NCBI RefSeq assembly: GCF_040939455.1
Contig: NC_134109.1
Span: 59,626,001-59,690,000, forward strand
Length of the DNA stretch: 64,000 nucleotides
Reading direction: 5' to 3'
DNA from: Microcebus murinus
Taxonomy: Eukaryota > Chordata > Mammalia > Primates > Cheirogaleidae
The notes beneath the pieces were generated by a model. That model worked only from the letters and a program-made list of their open reading frames with translations, did not search any database and was not told the DNA's origin. Positions 11,456 through 25,566 of this stretch are shown one piece after another; the first letter of the stretch is position 1; every line of letters begins with the position of its first letter. Position numbers and translations under genes: made by a program.

Positions 11456-12372
11456 CATGTAAGGTAAAATCTTAAATCCTTTATAGTTCTTGACAGAAAC
11501 CATTGTTAAAAACTGAGTATATAATTAGACTTTTTTCTATACCATATATAAAATGTCTCATGACACCAGAGAAAAATATGCTATCATGTCATTGACCCTT
11601 CCTACATTAAACCAATCTCTCTCAGAAAACCTTTTTTAATATATGCTATATACAGAAATCCAGTGCTTTTGCTGATCTCTCATTTGAGGGCACAAACATC
11701 TATTAATACTTCCATCTTCTATATAACTATTCATAAAGGTGATTATTGGAACAACTTTCACCTTCCTCAGGTTAAGTAAGCTTTGTGCCTCAGCCTTTGT
11801 ATAAAAATTCTATTTTCTAAGTTTTACTCATGTGGTTAATCACTCCTCTGAATTGTTTCCTATTTCTTTCATTTCTTGAATTTAGAGCCCAGAATCTGAT
11901 TCACTACCCTAATAAGGGGTTGATTCCTATTTTCATGGATTTTCAAGACATGCCACAGACTAATTAAGAGTAAATACTATGTCTTATTCTTCCCCACTGT
12001 CAGTAAGCTTCTAGAACAGAGTAGGTGCTCAATAAATTCTTACCAATTGGTATATCCCAGAATTGTTTTTGAACTGTAATTCATAGTACCAATTTGCTGA
12101 TTCATGTTTAGTTTTTGCTTCACTATAAAACCTGTTTACAGAGTCAAAAACAGCCAAAAACTCTACAGTGAACAGCTATAAATCATAGAATACTCTTTGT
12201 TTTTGTAGAAAGTATTTTTATTTCAATTAGCTGTCTTTCCATTCCTGACCACACATGCAGAAGGTAATCACCATCAAGAATGCCATCTCTGCACACAAAA
12301 GATATTCCCTTAAATGACTCTTTAACTGAGTTAGCATTTTTACTTCTTGTTTTTCCTTCTTTCAAGAGTTAC
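11456..12372. other. No recognised gene; faint MIR/L2 tail near 12020
   Basis: 'tctagaacagagtaggtgctcaataaattctta' near 12010-12045 resembles an L2/MIR tail. The rest is unassigned. Confidence 0.35.
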
Positions 12373-12901
12373 TGTGGTAGCTGCTTCTAAAATGGCTCCC
12401 AATAGCCACACCTCCTAGTTTTCACATCTTATGTAATTTCCTCCCCTTGTGCATGGGCTGGACCTAGTGACTTGTTTCTAATGAACAGAATATGGCAAAA
12501 TGATAGAATGTCATATCTGAAATTAGGTTACAAAAGACCATGACTTCCATCTGCCTCTCACTCTCTCTTGCCCTTTCAGTTGCTAATTCTGATGAAGAAA
12601 ACTGCCATGTTGTGAACTGCCCAATGGATAAGTCCACGTGGCAAAAACCAGAAGGTAGCTTCTGGTCAACAGCTAATGAGGAAGTAAATCCTGCCAGCAT
12701 CCACGCCTAGTCAAGCCTTAAGAGGGCTGCAGCATCAGCCAACACCTTGAATACAGCCTTGTGAGAAACACAGGGCCAAAAGACACAACTAAGTTTTGCC
12801 CAGTTTCCTTACTCATAGACTCTGCAAGATTATCATTGTTTGTTACTTTAAGTTACTAAGTTTTGGGGTAATTTATTACACAGCAATAGATAACTAATAC
12901 A
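12373..12901 (+). mobile_element. Solo LTR of ERVL/MaLR type
   Basis: Starts TGTGGTAGCTGCTTCTAAAATGGC and ends GCAATAGATAACTAATACA, i.e. TG...CA ends with the usual internal blocks 'ggctggacctagtgacttg', 'agaatatggcaaaatgatagaatgtca' and 'agttactaagttttggggtaa'. About 530 bp. Flanks GTTAC and GATTC are at best a decayed 5-bp duplication. The 78-aa reverse open frame is a shadow. Confidence 0.75.
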
Positions 12902-13610
12902 GATTCTGTTTGATAAATATTAACTTATACCTAACTCAAATTTTACTCAGTTAAAGAAATTAATATGCATGTGAAAAGGCATATTCTTTACCAGCCAAAG
13001 TTACTGCCCAGGAAAAAGTTGGATACTTGCCAAGTGATTGTATCATAATTTCACTACTGAGTTTAAAAATTAATCTTAAAGAATTATAGTTTCCAGTTAT
13101 AGATTTCCATTTAAAAACCATAAGATTCTATTTTTACAAGTCATAGGTACCTGTGATAATAGAACAAATTATCAGAGGCTCAGGATTTGAATATATCTCT
13201 CTGTTTAAGCAGCCACCATATGTGTAAGCTCAATTGGAAAACAGACTATTAACTTTACAAATCTTGTAAGTAGTTAATTTAAGAAATTATTCTTCATTGT
13301 TGAGTATTTAGATGTTTCTTTAGGTTTTTTAAAATAAATATATATGTTTTGTATGGGTCTTTGATAGGTATAATTTCATAAAAAAAGCAAGGTGTACTAA
13401 TACCAGACAAGCTGTCTGCCTTGTTCTGATATTTAATACTTTGGTGAAAAGTTCAAGTTTAAAAGAACGCATATGGCAGTCACCTGAAAAAAAGAGTGCT
13501 TAGTAAGCTCCCATTAAACCTATCATATATGTTAATTAATTCCCCTAAAATTGTGTAGGTTACCTATTTACCAAAGATCAGTTTCTCAGGTCCTCCAGAG
13601 TTAATTAGTC
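12902..13610. other. No recognised feature
   Basis: A/T-rich unique-looking DNA. Confidence 0.35.
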
Positions 13611-14510
13611 CCTTAGTTTTGGATGATAAAGAGTGAAAAAACAATAGTTAAAGAGAAGCCCTCAAAACCAGAAAAAGAAATGTCACCCCTGCAGTTGCCT
13701 CCTTTTTCATCCTGTGCAGACTTAAACACCTGCCCACATGAGTTGATGCCCTTTTTCAAATGTTTGATGAGACCCCAAGGGCAATCTTTAACCCTGGTAT
13801 TACAAATTGCCCTAATTTGACTACCAGCATCATCCATCCACCTGGGATGGCAGCGTCTCACATTCTGCCCAGCAACTGGTGTTTTTTGCCTGCCACTTGC
13901 AAAGGGTCCAGAAGGGTTTGACAAGCTAGACCCCCATGTTTTCTGTGCTCCTTCTACTTATCCAGGGGAACACAGGCTCCTAGCTCCCCAGGTGTCACAA
14001 TCTTGCCCTAATTAAGGCTTGTGTGTCAGTTTTTTTTGGACAGTGAGGGAAAGGCCCAAAGAAATCTTACTCTGTACTGAGTAGCTTGCAGCATGTGGGA
14101 CCAACATTCCTGACAAAACCTGAAAAGCCCTCGGTGTAGCCTGACAGTGGGCCAGTTATCCGTACATTTTAGGTGAATATTCTGCAAGTCATACTCACAA
14201 CGTCCCACAACTATCCTGACGACTCTGACCTAAACTTAATGCTGTGCATGGAAAGCCTCTTCCCCATCTGCCCACCTGAGACACCACTGTCTGTCCCAGT
14301 GTACATGTGCAATAAAAAACACCCATCCTGATTGAAGAGGGGTGAACAGTTTTCTTACTGAAGGCCATTGGTCCTTGGCTGGGTCGGGTTCATTGCTGGT
14401 CTGGTTTTGGTGTTCCCAGTATGGAAAAAGTCTCTACTGGCTTTTCGGTCTCCCTTCAGAAAACCAGACAAATTCCACTCTGCCTTTATTACTCATCTCT
14501 GAGCTTTAAC
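13611..14510. other. Unassigned moderately GC-rich stretch
   Basis: This stretch is richer in G+C than its surroundings and contains broken open frames on both strands (103 aa on -, 65 aa on +) and a 'gtgcaataaaaaaca' signal near 14310. It resembles neither Alu nor L1. It could be a decayed endogenous retrovirus or retrocopy, but I recognise no motif. Confidence 0.3.
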
Positions 14511-14730
14511 TATTACTATCTAATTATATCAGTTAATGAACTAGTAACACATGCTATCATTTTAAAGTTTGAAATTAAATTAAATTTGCAACTCTATTGA
14601 CAAATCTAGTTTGTTTTAGAATGGGATGTCTTCTAGGACTTTTGTTAATTGTGTTTTTGTAAATTCAAAGCCATTTTGTTATGTTTTTAAATTACCTATT
14701 TTTTATTCATTCAGCAAGTATATTTATACT

Positions 14731-14733
<3 letters not shown>

Positions 14734-14766
<33 letters not shown>

Positions 14767-15081
14767 AGACAGAGTCTCGCTTTGTTGCCCAGGCTAGAGT
14801 GAGTGCCGTGGCGACAGCCTAGCTCACAGCAACCTCAAACTCCTGGGCTCGAGTGATCCTTCTGCCTCAGCCTCCCGGGTAGCTGGGACTACAGGCATGC
14901 GCCACCATGCCCGGCTAATTTTTTATATATATATCAGTTGGCCAATTAATTTCTTTCTATTTATAGTAGAGACGGGGTCTCGCTCTTGCTCAGGCTGGTT
15001 TTGAACTCCTGACCTTGAGCAATCCGCCCGCCTCGGCCTCCCAAGAGCTAGGATTACAGGCGTGAGCCACAGCGCCCGGCC
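14734..15081 (-). mobile_element. Young strepsirrhine Alu, antisense
   Basis: Long T-run, full dimer, and the diagnostic CCTCCCAAGAGCTAGG (reverse of CCTAGCTCTTGGGAGG). Target duplication 'tatatttatacttct' at both sides. Nearly the same sequence as the copy at 50106. Confidence 0.95.
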
Positions 15082-15107
15082 TATATTTATACTTCTTACT
15101 AAATATT

Positions 15108-15235
15108 CAGAAATGTTCAGGACAGGAATGCAACAGTGAACAAGATAGACAAGCTCCTAGTCTTCATGGAGTATACATTCTAGTTGGGGGAAGAGTGGGG
15201 AGTGGAGAGTGCTAGACAAGTAAAATTATCAACTG
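15108..15235 (-). mobile_element. L2-like mammalian-wide fragment
   Basis: 'gaacaagatagacaagctcctagtcttcatggagtatacattctagttggg' has the wording of the common ancient repeat family seen again at 47.1 kb. Exact family not assigned. Confidence 0.45.
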
Positions 15236-15540
15236 TAGTTTTGTTTGACATAATATTTTTCAATAACACATGCCCTATTATTATCGAGGAATTACTGTAT
15301 GTGTCTATATATTACTACATATCTTCTAATATAGGTTCATAATAAAGTGACAGTATACTCATGTTCTCTTTTCCAAGCATGTCTTAACAGGTTAAACCAC
15401 ACAGCTATGGTATCCATAAATTATACAATTAACATCTTAAATAACAGCTTTGAAATTTCTCAGTGATAGACTGCACTGCACTAAAAAATGGAGACATACA
15501 TACATACTTAGTACCATACGCATTAAAGCAGCAAAATTTT

Positions 15541-15840
15541 GGCCAGGCTCGGTGGCTCATGCCTGTAATCCTAGCACTCTGGGAGGGCAAGGTGGGCAGA
15601 TTGCTCGAGGTCAGGAGTTCGAAACCAGCCTGAGCAAGCGTGAGACTCCCATCTCTACTAAAAATAGAAAAAATTAGCTGGTGTGGTGGCACATGCCTGT
15701 AGTCTCAGCTACTTGGGAGGCTGAGGCAAGAAGATTGCTTGAGCCTAGGAGTTTGAGGTTGCAGTCAGCTATGACGATGCCACTGCACTCTACCCAGGAC
15801 GAAAGAGTGAGATTCTGTCTCAAAAAGAAAGGAAAAAAAA
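15541..15840 (+). mobile_element. Alu
   Basis: Full dimer 'ggccaggctcggtggctcatgcctgtaatcctagcactctgggagg', without the GGCCAACT linker, A-rich tail. Three overlapping 67-87 aa open frames here are Alu translations. Confidence 0.93.
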
Positions 15841-16095
15841 TGTTTAAATACTTTGACTCAGCAGTTCAATTTCTAGAAACTTAAGAAAATAACCTAATAT
15901 TTACAAAATGATTTAAATTCATGACAGTGTGGTTTATAATGCTGAAAAATTGGAAACCACCTAAAGGTCCAATAGCAGGAAATTGACTAAATATAGAGCA
16001 TCCATATTCTGGAATTGACAATCAGGTATAGAAAAATATTTCGAGATGTGAGCAAATATTCACAACATATTGTTAGGTTAAAAAATGATGTTACA

Positions 16096-16431
<336 letters not shown>

Positions 16432-16654
16432 ATGATGTTACAAACTGTTACACACAATAAAATCCCAGTTATATATATGTAGAAATGTATATGTAAATGG
16501 AAATGTTAGAAAACATTTAAAGGACATACGCTACAATATTAGCAATGATTGTTCAGGCAAGATTTTTTTTTCTTCATTCTTTCTGCTTTTTGGTGTTTTT
16601 CAAACTTGTAAGAATAAAAGCTGATACTCGCTTTGTCATCAAAGAAAAGAACAG

Positions 16655-17031
<377 letters not shown>

Positions 17032-17523
17032 AAAGAAAAGAACAGTAATTTTTTAAAGAAGTCTTATTTTGCTAAAATCCCAGCAATCTCATTTGGAATT
17101 AGTCTCTACTGTCATTACTTTTTTTTAAAATTTTTAAATTTTTAATTTTTTTCCACTTCAGTAAGCTGGTCTATTCTGTCATTATTGAGTGTCTAGTTAT
17201 TGTTTGTACTTCTGATATATCAATTGCAAATGTCTGATGTTAATCATAGGTTCCCAGTTATAGGGTTATGAACTTCCATTCATTTCAGTGTGCCTCTCTA
17301 TTTAACAAGTCTTTGCTGAATTAAATTGAATATATTTTTCCTTTTATTAGCCTTTCTGAGTTGCAAGATGGAATTGCATAACAGGGACTTCAGGGGTATA
17401 AGTTAATATTATGCAAAAATTAATACAAAGCCACAGCCATGACAACATTTCATTGCAAACCAATACCATGAAGATACAGTGCTGCAGGCCAAGAAGAGGT
17501 AGAAAATGTTTCAGAAAGGAGTG

Positions 17524-17860
<337 letters not shown>

Positions 17861-17979
17861 GAAAGGAGTGAGGACATTGGGAAGCCAACTGAACGTGAAA
17901 CTGGTAGAGTTGATGATGCTGTACACTGACTCTAGAAGAAACATATTTGAGACAAGAGTCAAAGAAGCTCTTCCTACCT

Positions 17980-18165
17980 TATTTCAAAAAAAAAAAAAAA
18001 ATCCCAAGGGTCTGGGGAGCCCTTATTTCTTTTTCTTTCTTTTTTCCTTCCATTCTTTTTTCCTCCCCAATCCTTCCTTTTTTTCTTCCTTTCTTATTTT
18101 TAAGCCTTCTTTTATTGATTGATTAATGGATTTGGGGGCAACTGTATAGTTAGAAAAGTTTTTTC
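17980..18165. repeat. A-run followed by a pyrimidine-rich tract
   Basis: An A15 run at about 17987 then ~120 bases of mostly T and C (18026-18115). Low complexity, the 84-aa open frame crossing it is not credible. Confidence 0.6.
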
Positions 18166-19260
18166 TTTCCCCCAGCCCAAAGGTTTTGAGGTCTCAAGCA
18201 TGTGAATGATTGGGTACCTGCTCTCCAGGGGAGTGCAGCTCCAGAAAATCATGGCCATGGACAATGGCATATTCACCTGAAGTGGTGGTAAAGCTGGGAT
18301 CCCTACTACTAGAAAATAAAATATTAAAAGGAATTACTAACAAGATAAGATACCCTGCCAACTTAGGGGAGACCAAGAGTAGTGCATGCACACAGAACAC
18401 AGCTATGTTATCATCCACAGCCCCAGCAGAAATAGCTGGGACACAACCAACAGTGGCAGACAACTCTGATAAAAAAGTAGACAGCTACTCTGGGTAGCCA
18501 GTGGGCTGGCAGTGATAGGATCAGTACTTCAGTTAAGGGAACATAAAACTGAAAGCTGTAAATTCCATTTTTTTTTCTATTCTGTGCTGTACTTTCCAGC
18601 AAGTCACATGTTCATCAGATTCCTTTTTATTTAAAAACTCAATAATACTTTTTCCCACCTTACAGGTGCCTACCAAAATACAGTTAACACTGTGCTGTGC
18701 TTTGGCTACTTTGGTTAAGAAGAATACCAAATCAGCATTTTTAATCAACTGTAAGGACCAGGTTGAGAAAGGTAGACTAATGTGTTCCAGTTGCCTTGCT
18801 CTTCGTTATGACCAAGCAGGAAGTTTTTGAGAAAACCTCCATCCACCTCTCAGGAAGTTTACGTCAAACTTAGTATTTACATCCTGTTACATATAGTCTT
18901 GATTTTTTTCTCAATTCTAGTTACTATTTTAATTAAAAAGTTTGAGTAATCTGTTCTGAAATTATTTGTTTTTAATCTCAAAAGACTATGTATATCTATT
19001 TTAAATGAAAATGGAATATCCTCATGATTAATAATGATAAAAGTTAAAGATGTTTTTAGTATTAAATGCCTATAATTATAAACCTATTTATATCCATATA
19101 CACCATCCCTTATTCATTTGATCTCTCAAGTAGGTCCTTATTAATTAATGTTGTGATTCATTAGTTATGAAACTGGTATGCTATAAAGCAAATAAAACCC
19201 TCAGTGTAGCATCCTGATGCTTCTCACCAGGACTTACCATGTAATGTTGAAGTGAAGGAG
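18166..19260. other. No recognised gene
   Basis: There is an open frame on + (18210-18497, 95 aa) and one on - (18194-18463, 89 aa) covering the same DNA. Neither shows a motif, a family resemblance or splice context that I can support. The rest is A/T-rich. Confidence 0.35.
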
Positions 19261-19261
19261 G

Positions 19262-19400
19262 TGATACGGTACTGGTTCTGATTCTTCTAGCAACTGGTTG
19301 TATAACTTCGGCTAAGTCCCTTAACCTGTAGTTTTCTCACCTGAAAATGAGAGGAATGAGTTAAATGATCTTTAGAGTATCCTGTGTGATTATACTATGG
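19262..19400 (+). mobile_element. MIR fragment
   Basis: 'tctagcaactggttgtataacttcggctaagtcccttaacctg' and 'tctcacctgaaaatgagaggaatgag' follow the MIR core order on +. Confidence 0.7.
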
Positions 19401-19509
19401 AGGAGTACCAACCGTTATCTTAGATACTATCAAGTCATACTTCTTAAAAAAAAAGTCGTATTATATATATAAGCCACAGGAAAAATATGGTGCATCTTCC
19501 TAGATGTAT

Positions 19510-20025
19510 TGGTTAGGATTCCTTATGGTTGCATGTAATAGAAATCCAAATGGATCTGGCTTAGACAACAAGGCAAATTTATTATAAAGGTAAGGAGGTG
19601 CCTTACAGAACCCAAAGACAAAAATTAAACTGGACTGAAAGAGCCAGGAAGGTGAATGTCAAAAGGATTCTCCCTTTCCTGTCTCTCCCTCCCTTTGTGC
19701 ACTTGCTTCATTCCACCTTCTGTTTGTCAATCAGGTTCTTCTGCTTCCCCTAATCACGTGATGGAAAATAGTACACCCTGACAGCTCTTGAATTTGCAAA
19801 TTATAGTCCAGACACATGAAGAGAGATAGTTATTTCTCAGCCCAAATGCCATTTCCCACGAAAAGGCTCCAACTGGCCCGCCTCTAAACTAATCAACTGT
19901 CATCTAGATTTGGGACAACTTAGATTGAAAATGACAGCTTTCACTGCAATCCTGAGGAGGAGGAGGGAGGGGGAGGGAAATGTCTTGAAAGAAAATATAA
20001 GTAGACAATCCAATAGATGTCCACA
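19510..20025. mobile_element. Ancient interspersed repeat, family uncertain
   Basis: The opening 'ttggttaggattccttatggttgcatgtaatagaaatccaaatgg' and the 'ggcaaatttattataaagg' block recall a common ancient mammalian LTR/DNA repeat, ending near 'agatgtccacaca'. I cannot name the family with confidence. Confidence 0.4.
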
Positions 20026-20059
20026 CACTAAAATATCACTATTACTTAATATTATTATT

Positions 20060-20990
20060 TTATCTTGAAATAATTATAGATTCAGAGGAAGTTGAAAAAT
20101 TAGCACAGAGAAGTTCCATGTACCCTTCCCCCAATGGTAGTGTCTTACATATTACACATTATGTAACTATAGGACATCAGATTTTTGCCAATTTTACATG
20201 TGACTCTTTGCATGTGTGTGTAAAATTCTATGCAATTTTATCACATGCATAGATTTGTGTTACCATTACCATCATCAAGATACAGAACTGTTCCATTACC
20301 AGAAGGATCCCTCAAGCTACCCCCTTTATATTCAAATCTCTCTCCCATCTCCCATCCTAAACACCTGGCAGCCACTTATCTGTTCTCCATCCCTATAATT
20401 TTGTCATTCCAAGAATATTATATAAATGGAATAATATAGTATGTAACCTTATGAAACTGGCTTTTTTCACTCAGCATATTTCCCTCGATCTATTCAAGTT
20501 GTTACATGCATCAACAGTTCATTCCTTTTCATTGCTCAGTAGTATTCCATAGTACAGATATACCAGATTGTTTAACCATTCATCTACTGAAGGACATGTG
20601 GATTGTTTCCAATTTGGGGGCTATGACAAAGAGAGCTTCTTCAAACGTTTGTGTAAAAGTTTTTGTGTGAATGTACATTTTCATTTCACTGGGATGAATG
20701 TCAAGAAGTGTAATTGCTTTGTTGTATGTACATGTATCCTTAGCTTTTAAAGAAACCGCAAAACTATTTTCCAGAGTAGCCATACCTTTTTACATGCCCA
20801 CTAGCAATGTATGAGAGATATAGTTTCTTTGAATCCTCACCAATATTTGGTTTATCACCGTTTTTAACTTTGGATGTTCTAGTAGGTATATAGTGATATC
20901 TCATTGTGGTTTTAACTTACATTTCCCTAATGGTTAATGATGATGAAAATCTTTTCATGTGCTTATGTGCCATCTATATACCTTCTTGGT
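20060..20990 (-). mobile_element. Old L1 3' portion, antisense
   Basis: Reads as the complement of an L1 3' end: 'gttccatgtacccttcccccaa', 'ggtatatagtgatatctcattgtggtttt', 'gaaatgtctgtttgtgtcttttaccaatt'. It parallels the copy at 60.24-61.2 kb. Diverged, frames broken. Confidence 0.8.
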
Positions 20991-21740
20991 GAAATGTCTG
21001 TTTGTGTCTTTTACCAATTATCTAACTCAATAGTAATTTATTTATCTTAATTCAATAGTAATTTAAAACATTACATTCATACTAAAACTAGCTGATATAT
21101 GATGAGTAGGATGTAAATTTTTCATGAATTTTTAAGGTGATTTTCTTACTCTCCAACTCTCATAGCACATATTCTTCAGTCTTGTTTTACTGAAGAATAA
21201 CATACATACAGAAAAATGCACAAATCATAACTGCACAGCTGAATGAACTTCCATTCATAAATGTACATGTATTCCAGTTCAAGAAACAGAAAATCACTAC
21301 CAGAAGATGGCCTTATGCTCCTTTTCAGTCACTACTCTCCCTTAAGAGTGAATCACATGTTGTGTACCCTTCGTATATGGCTTATTTTCAATTATTGGTG
21401 AAATTAATCTATGTTGGTTTGTATAATTACAGTTCACTCATTATTTTATGAGCATAAAACTTTTTAATGCTAAAATTGTAAGAGAATAAAATTGTAGAAA
21501 TGTTTTTTAGCTCATGACATACAATAAATGGTATAACTTCATGTGTTTTGACATATGTATACACTCATATCAATACCACAGTCAAGATAATGAATATATC
21601 TATCTCCTAAAAATATTCCATGAATTTTAAAGCTAAAAATGGGACCTGAAAAAGTAAATATCTTAGGGCTATAATTGTTTCCAGATCCTTTGCAGAAGGT
21701 TGGGATAGGCAATATTTATTTTTCTCTATTGTCAAAAGGA
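20991..21740. other. Probable old L1-related sequence, not resolved
   Basis: Pieces such as 'gaataacatacatacagaaaaatgcacaaatcataa' recall old L1/HAL1 3' sequence, but I cannot set boundaries. Confidence 0.3.
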
Positions 21741-22078
21741 TTTTTTTTATTTTAGCATATTATGGGGGTACAAGTGTTAAGGTTACATATATTGCCCACC
21801 CCCCCCTCAAGTCAGAGCTTCAAGCATGTCCATCCCCCAAACGTTGCACATCTTACTCATTGTGTTTGTATATACCCATCCCCCTTCCCCCCTTCCACCT
21901 CCTGACACCCGATAAATGTTATTCCTATATGTCCACTTAGGTGTTGATCTGTTAATACCAATTTGCTGGTGAGTACATGTGGTGCTTGTTTTTCCATTCT
22001 TGAGATACTTCACTTAGTAGAATGGGTTCCAGCTCTATCCAGGAATATACAAGAGGTGCTATATCACCATTGTTTCTC
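21741..22078 (-). mobile_element. 5'-truncated strepsirrhine L1 3' end, antisense
   Basis: T-run at 21741, then the complement of the CCCCCATAATATGCTAAAATAAAA ending (here 'agcatattatgggggtacaag'), a C-rich 3' UTR with the reverse of 'ATGGACATGCTTGAAGC', and ORF2 end 'ttcttgagatacttcacttag'. About 340 bp, same subfamily as 8914-9890 but in the opposite direction. Flanks share 'tcaaaag'. Confidence 0.85.
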
Positions 22079-22227
22079 AAAAGTTTCTATTGTGTATGTT
22101 TTCTATTTAAAAAAATCTAGCTTTACAAGACCATAAATCTAAACAATTATTCTAAACTTCCTGTGAAGTTATGTTATCTGTGACTGCTGGAAACAAATGA
22201 GAAATCCTGACATGAAAGCAAAAGCAA

Positions 22228-22230
<3 letters not shown>

Positions 22231-22262
<32 letters not shown>
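22231..22262. repeat. (CA)n microsatellite
   Basis: Uninterrupted CA dinucleotides, about 15 units, followed by 'cataca' variants. Confidence 0.95.
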
Positions 22263-22267
<5 letters not shown>

Positions 22268-23711
22268 TGCACATACATCCACACATATACAACTAAACTG
22301 GACCAAATTTCTTGATTAATTAAAAGATACAAATCCCAAACTGTAAGTACAATAATAGTGTTTAGAGAACCATAGATAAAAGAACATTTCCTATATCTTC
22401 TTTTTACATAGCACTATATTTATTATCTTAAATGTCCACAATATTTTTGTTATAATGTATAGTTCTTCACATTCATTCATTCACATGTCCTCAAAACTTC
22501 ATAGTAACATAACTAACTTGGCCATTTTGTGGATGGGGATATAAAGAACTCTGACTAAAGTTGAAGAGCAAGTCAAATGTGTAAAACTGGAATTTAGGTC
22601 TTCATTTCTCTTTATTTGATTGATTAGATCATAAAAAACTGCCTCTTGAGCTTCAGACTATTTTACTCTCCAAAGACAATAAATACAACATGTTTGCAAA
22701 AAAGCAAATGTCCTAAAACAAGTAAGTGAAAATCTTTATATGTCCTATTTTGCTCTGTTCTTTTCATCCATTTATCTAAACAGTAATATATTCATATACA
22801 TACATTTACTGAACTCCTGCCCCAGGTACTGGGGATACAAAGACAAATAGCACAAGATTCCTGTGCTTAGAGAGTTTGTGGTCTAACAAACACACCTACC
22901 CAGCATTATAAGAGAATAATAGTCTTTGCATTTTAATTAAAAACATGGTGCTAAAATGCCAGAGGTTTTTAAATTTTTTCTTTGTTACAATATGAAATAT
23001 GTTATAAAACTAAGAAAGTGAAGTTTAAAAATCTAACCAAATACAGATAACATCTAAATACCAAAAGACTATTTTTCTCTCTATTTTTTCATAAATAGGT
23101 AATTATTAGAAATGTCTATGGCATCTCACTACACAGTGAGTCTTTTCTATATGCATGTTATTAATACTACCCATAGGATACAGATATTAGAGAGAAAATT
23201 TGCTAATATAGACAAATTAAAATTAAATCAATAATTTGGTCTAAAGACATGGACACAAGCCTGACTCAAAAAAAAGAAAAAAAGACAAAAAAATAAAAAA
23301 ACTTAAATATAAAGAAAGAAAAAAGTGAAAAAAATTTTTAAAAATAAAATTAAATCAATAATTTGGAATGCATTATTACAATTATTGTCCTATCAAGTTT
23401 TCAACCATTTAACAAATATCAACTGGAAGTCTACCACAGGCAAGTTTTCCCAAGAGCAGAATAACTATTTCTAATAATATTTCTCATCAGCAGCATTTAA
23501 AAATCAGTTTTTAAATTAATCAGTATTTGATATCTATATAATGCCAGATTTTGAAAAAAAACTAAATTTATAACCACAAAACTTTGAGAGTATCAATACA
23601 AAAACTAGACAGGAACCTAACTGTAATTATCACACTAAAAAAAGTATTTTATCTGGTTATTTATCAAAATCATCAAGTTCACAAATTATGAACATATCTT
23701 TTGACATACCT
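22263..23711. other. No recognised gene; A/T-rich DNA with an A-rich patch
   Basis: L2-like wording at 22800-22900 ('actgaactcctgccccaggtactggggatacaaagac'). An A-rich, Alu-tail-like patch at 23265-23350. The rest is unassigned. Confidence 0.35.
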
Positions 23712-24008
23712 TCTTTTTTTTTGAAGAGACAGGGTCTTGCTCTGTTGCCCAGGCTGGAGTGCAGTGGCATGATCATAGCTACATTGTAACCTCAAATTCC
23801 TGGGCTCAAATAATCATCCCACCTCAGCCTCCAGAGTAGCTAGGGCTATAGATGCATGCCACCAAGTCCAGCTAATCTTTCATTTTTTGTAGAGAAAGGG
23901 GTCTCACTATGTTGCCCAGTCTAATCTTGAACACATGGTCTCAAGCAATCCTTCTGCCTCACCCTCCCATGGTGCTGGGATTATAGATATGAGCCATCAT
24001 AGCCGGCC
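23712..24008 (-). mobile_element. Older Alu, antisense
   Basis: 'gagacagggtcttgctctgttgcccaggctggagtgcagtggc' in reverse; duplication gacata(c/t)ctt at 23703 and 24010. Confidence 0.93.
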
Positions 24009-24889
24009 TGACATATCTTCTTAATGAATGGCACAAGTGAAAACTATTAACATATAAAAATAAGGATTTTAAAATTGGTAATGAGATAAATTGTGATAAA
24101 AATCTATTCATTATTGATTGTGTTGGCTGGACACATTCCACTTTATATATCGATATGTCTATTGCCAACATGTACTCTATCAACAATCTCTGGGTTTCAG
24201 AACAAAAAGATTCCTATCTCTCCTTTAGTCATCTTCTAACTTCTTTGTAGACTTGTCAGGAAGCTCTTAAATAAATAAACAATTAAACTGAAAACTATGA
24301 AATTTATTTTGCATTTATCAGGTGATAATTAATACAGTTCCACGCACACACGTGCCCCATTTCCTCCCATAAGCTGAACCTGCTCTTTGGGTTAACCAGG
24401 ACAACTCCCTCACATCAGTCTCTAAGGGGTTGAACCTGCCTGGCAACTCAGCTTGGACCAAGAGAATTTCCAGATGAGGCCATCACCTGCCTTATATCAT
24501 CACAGTGATTCATAGTTGAGGAATTGTAAGAAGAGAGGAGTCAAAAGACTATAAAGTAAGAACAACATGATTTTTAACAAGGGAAGGAAAATATATTCTG
24601 CATACTACACCTGGCAAACTTAACATTAGTGTCAAGAACAACTCTAAAATGGATTTTCATGGGTGACTTGGGGGTACTTAAGGAGAAGTAGTGATCACTT
24701 GGAGCCAGCCTGAGTTTACCAAAAACAGGTTAAGCCAAGAAAGTTATCTTTCTTTTTCAGACAAGTTTGGTAAATTGATAGTCTGGAGAATGCTATACAA
24801 AGAATGTAAAACATTAAACTCCTTGTGCATAAGATGAAAAACTATGGACCAAATTATAATGCAGTTAGATCTTGTTTTGAATGACTTTG
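24009..24889. other. No recognised gene
   Basis: Unassigned sequence before the L3/CR1 remnant. The start of that element may lie within it. Confidence 0.3.
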
Positions 24890-25562
24890 ACCCAAGAAAG
24901 CAGCTAAATATTCCCTTGGACTGAGGCTTTCAGTTATACTGCAAGGCTCTATCATGGGCTTTATTACATTTAACATTTTTATTAATGATTTGGATAGAAA
25001 GTCACAAATGCAATTTTATTAGTTGTTAAGGATTACTAATTTATTCATTATCACTAAAAAATTATTCAGTAAGCCTAATTGTAAAATTCAGCATTTCAGA
25101 TAAAAAGTCAATGGTACAGGTATATTTCAGGTAAACATGTCCTTCAGCAATACTTGGAAAGACAGCAAATTTAACAGACTACAATCTTGAGCTTCATTAA
25201 TTAAAAATCAGTGCTTAGAAACAAATGAACATTGGCCCTATCTATTCTTGCTGGTTAGACCATACCATACTTTCAAAGAAACAATAAACCAAAGATGCAT
25301 ATTCAAAGCCAACAAGGATAATAGGAATTTGGAGCTATGTCCTGTGAAATTCCTGAAGAAATAGTTTTGTCCACATAAGAAAACCCAGGGCAGATGTGGT
25401 CAACATATCTTCAAATGTCTGAAGGAAAGTTATGTGGCAGGTATTAAATTAACTATTTGCGATTTCCGATGACAAACCTTCTGGATCTATGTTCAGAAAT
25501 TATGTGTAGACAAGATTTAGCTCAATATAAGAATTTTTTAGCCATTAGGATTGTGGGCTGCT
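24890..25562 (+). mobile_element. L3/CR1-like LINE remnant, 5' part
   Basis: 'gcaaggctctatcatgggctttattacatttaacatttttattaatgatttgga' matches the conserved RT region (FNIFINDLD) of CR1-type LINEs, and later 'acatatcttcaaatgtctgaaggaaag' and 'agatttagctcaatataagaatttttta' match its 3' part. It resumes at 26460 after an inserted LTR. Very old and non-coding. Confidence 0.6.
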
Positions 25563-25566
25563 TTGA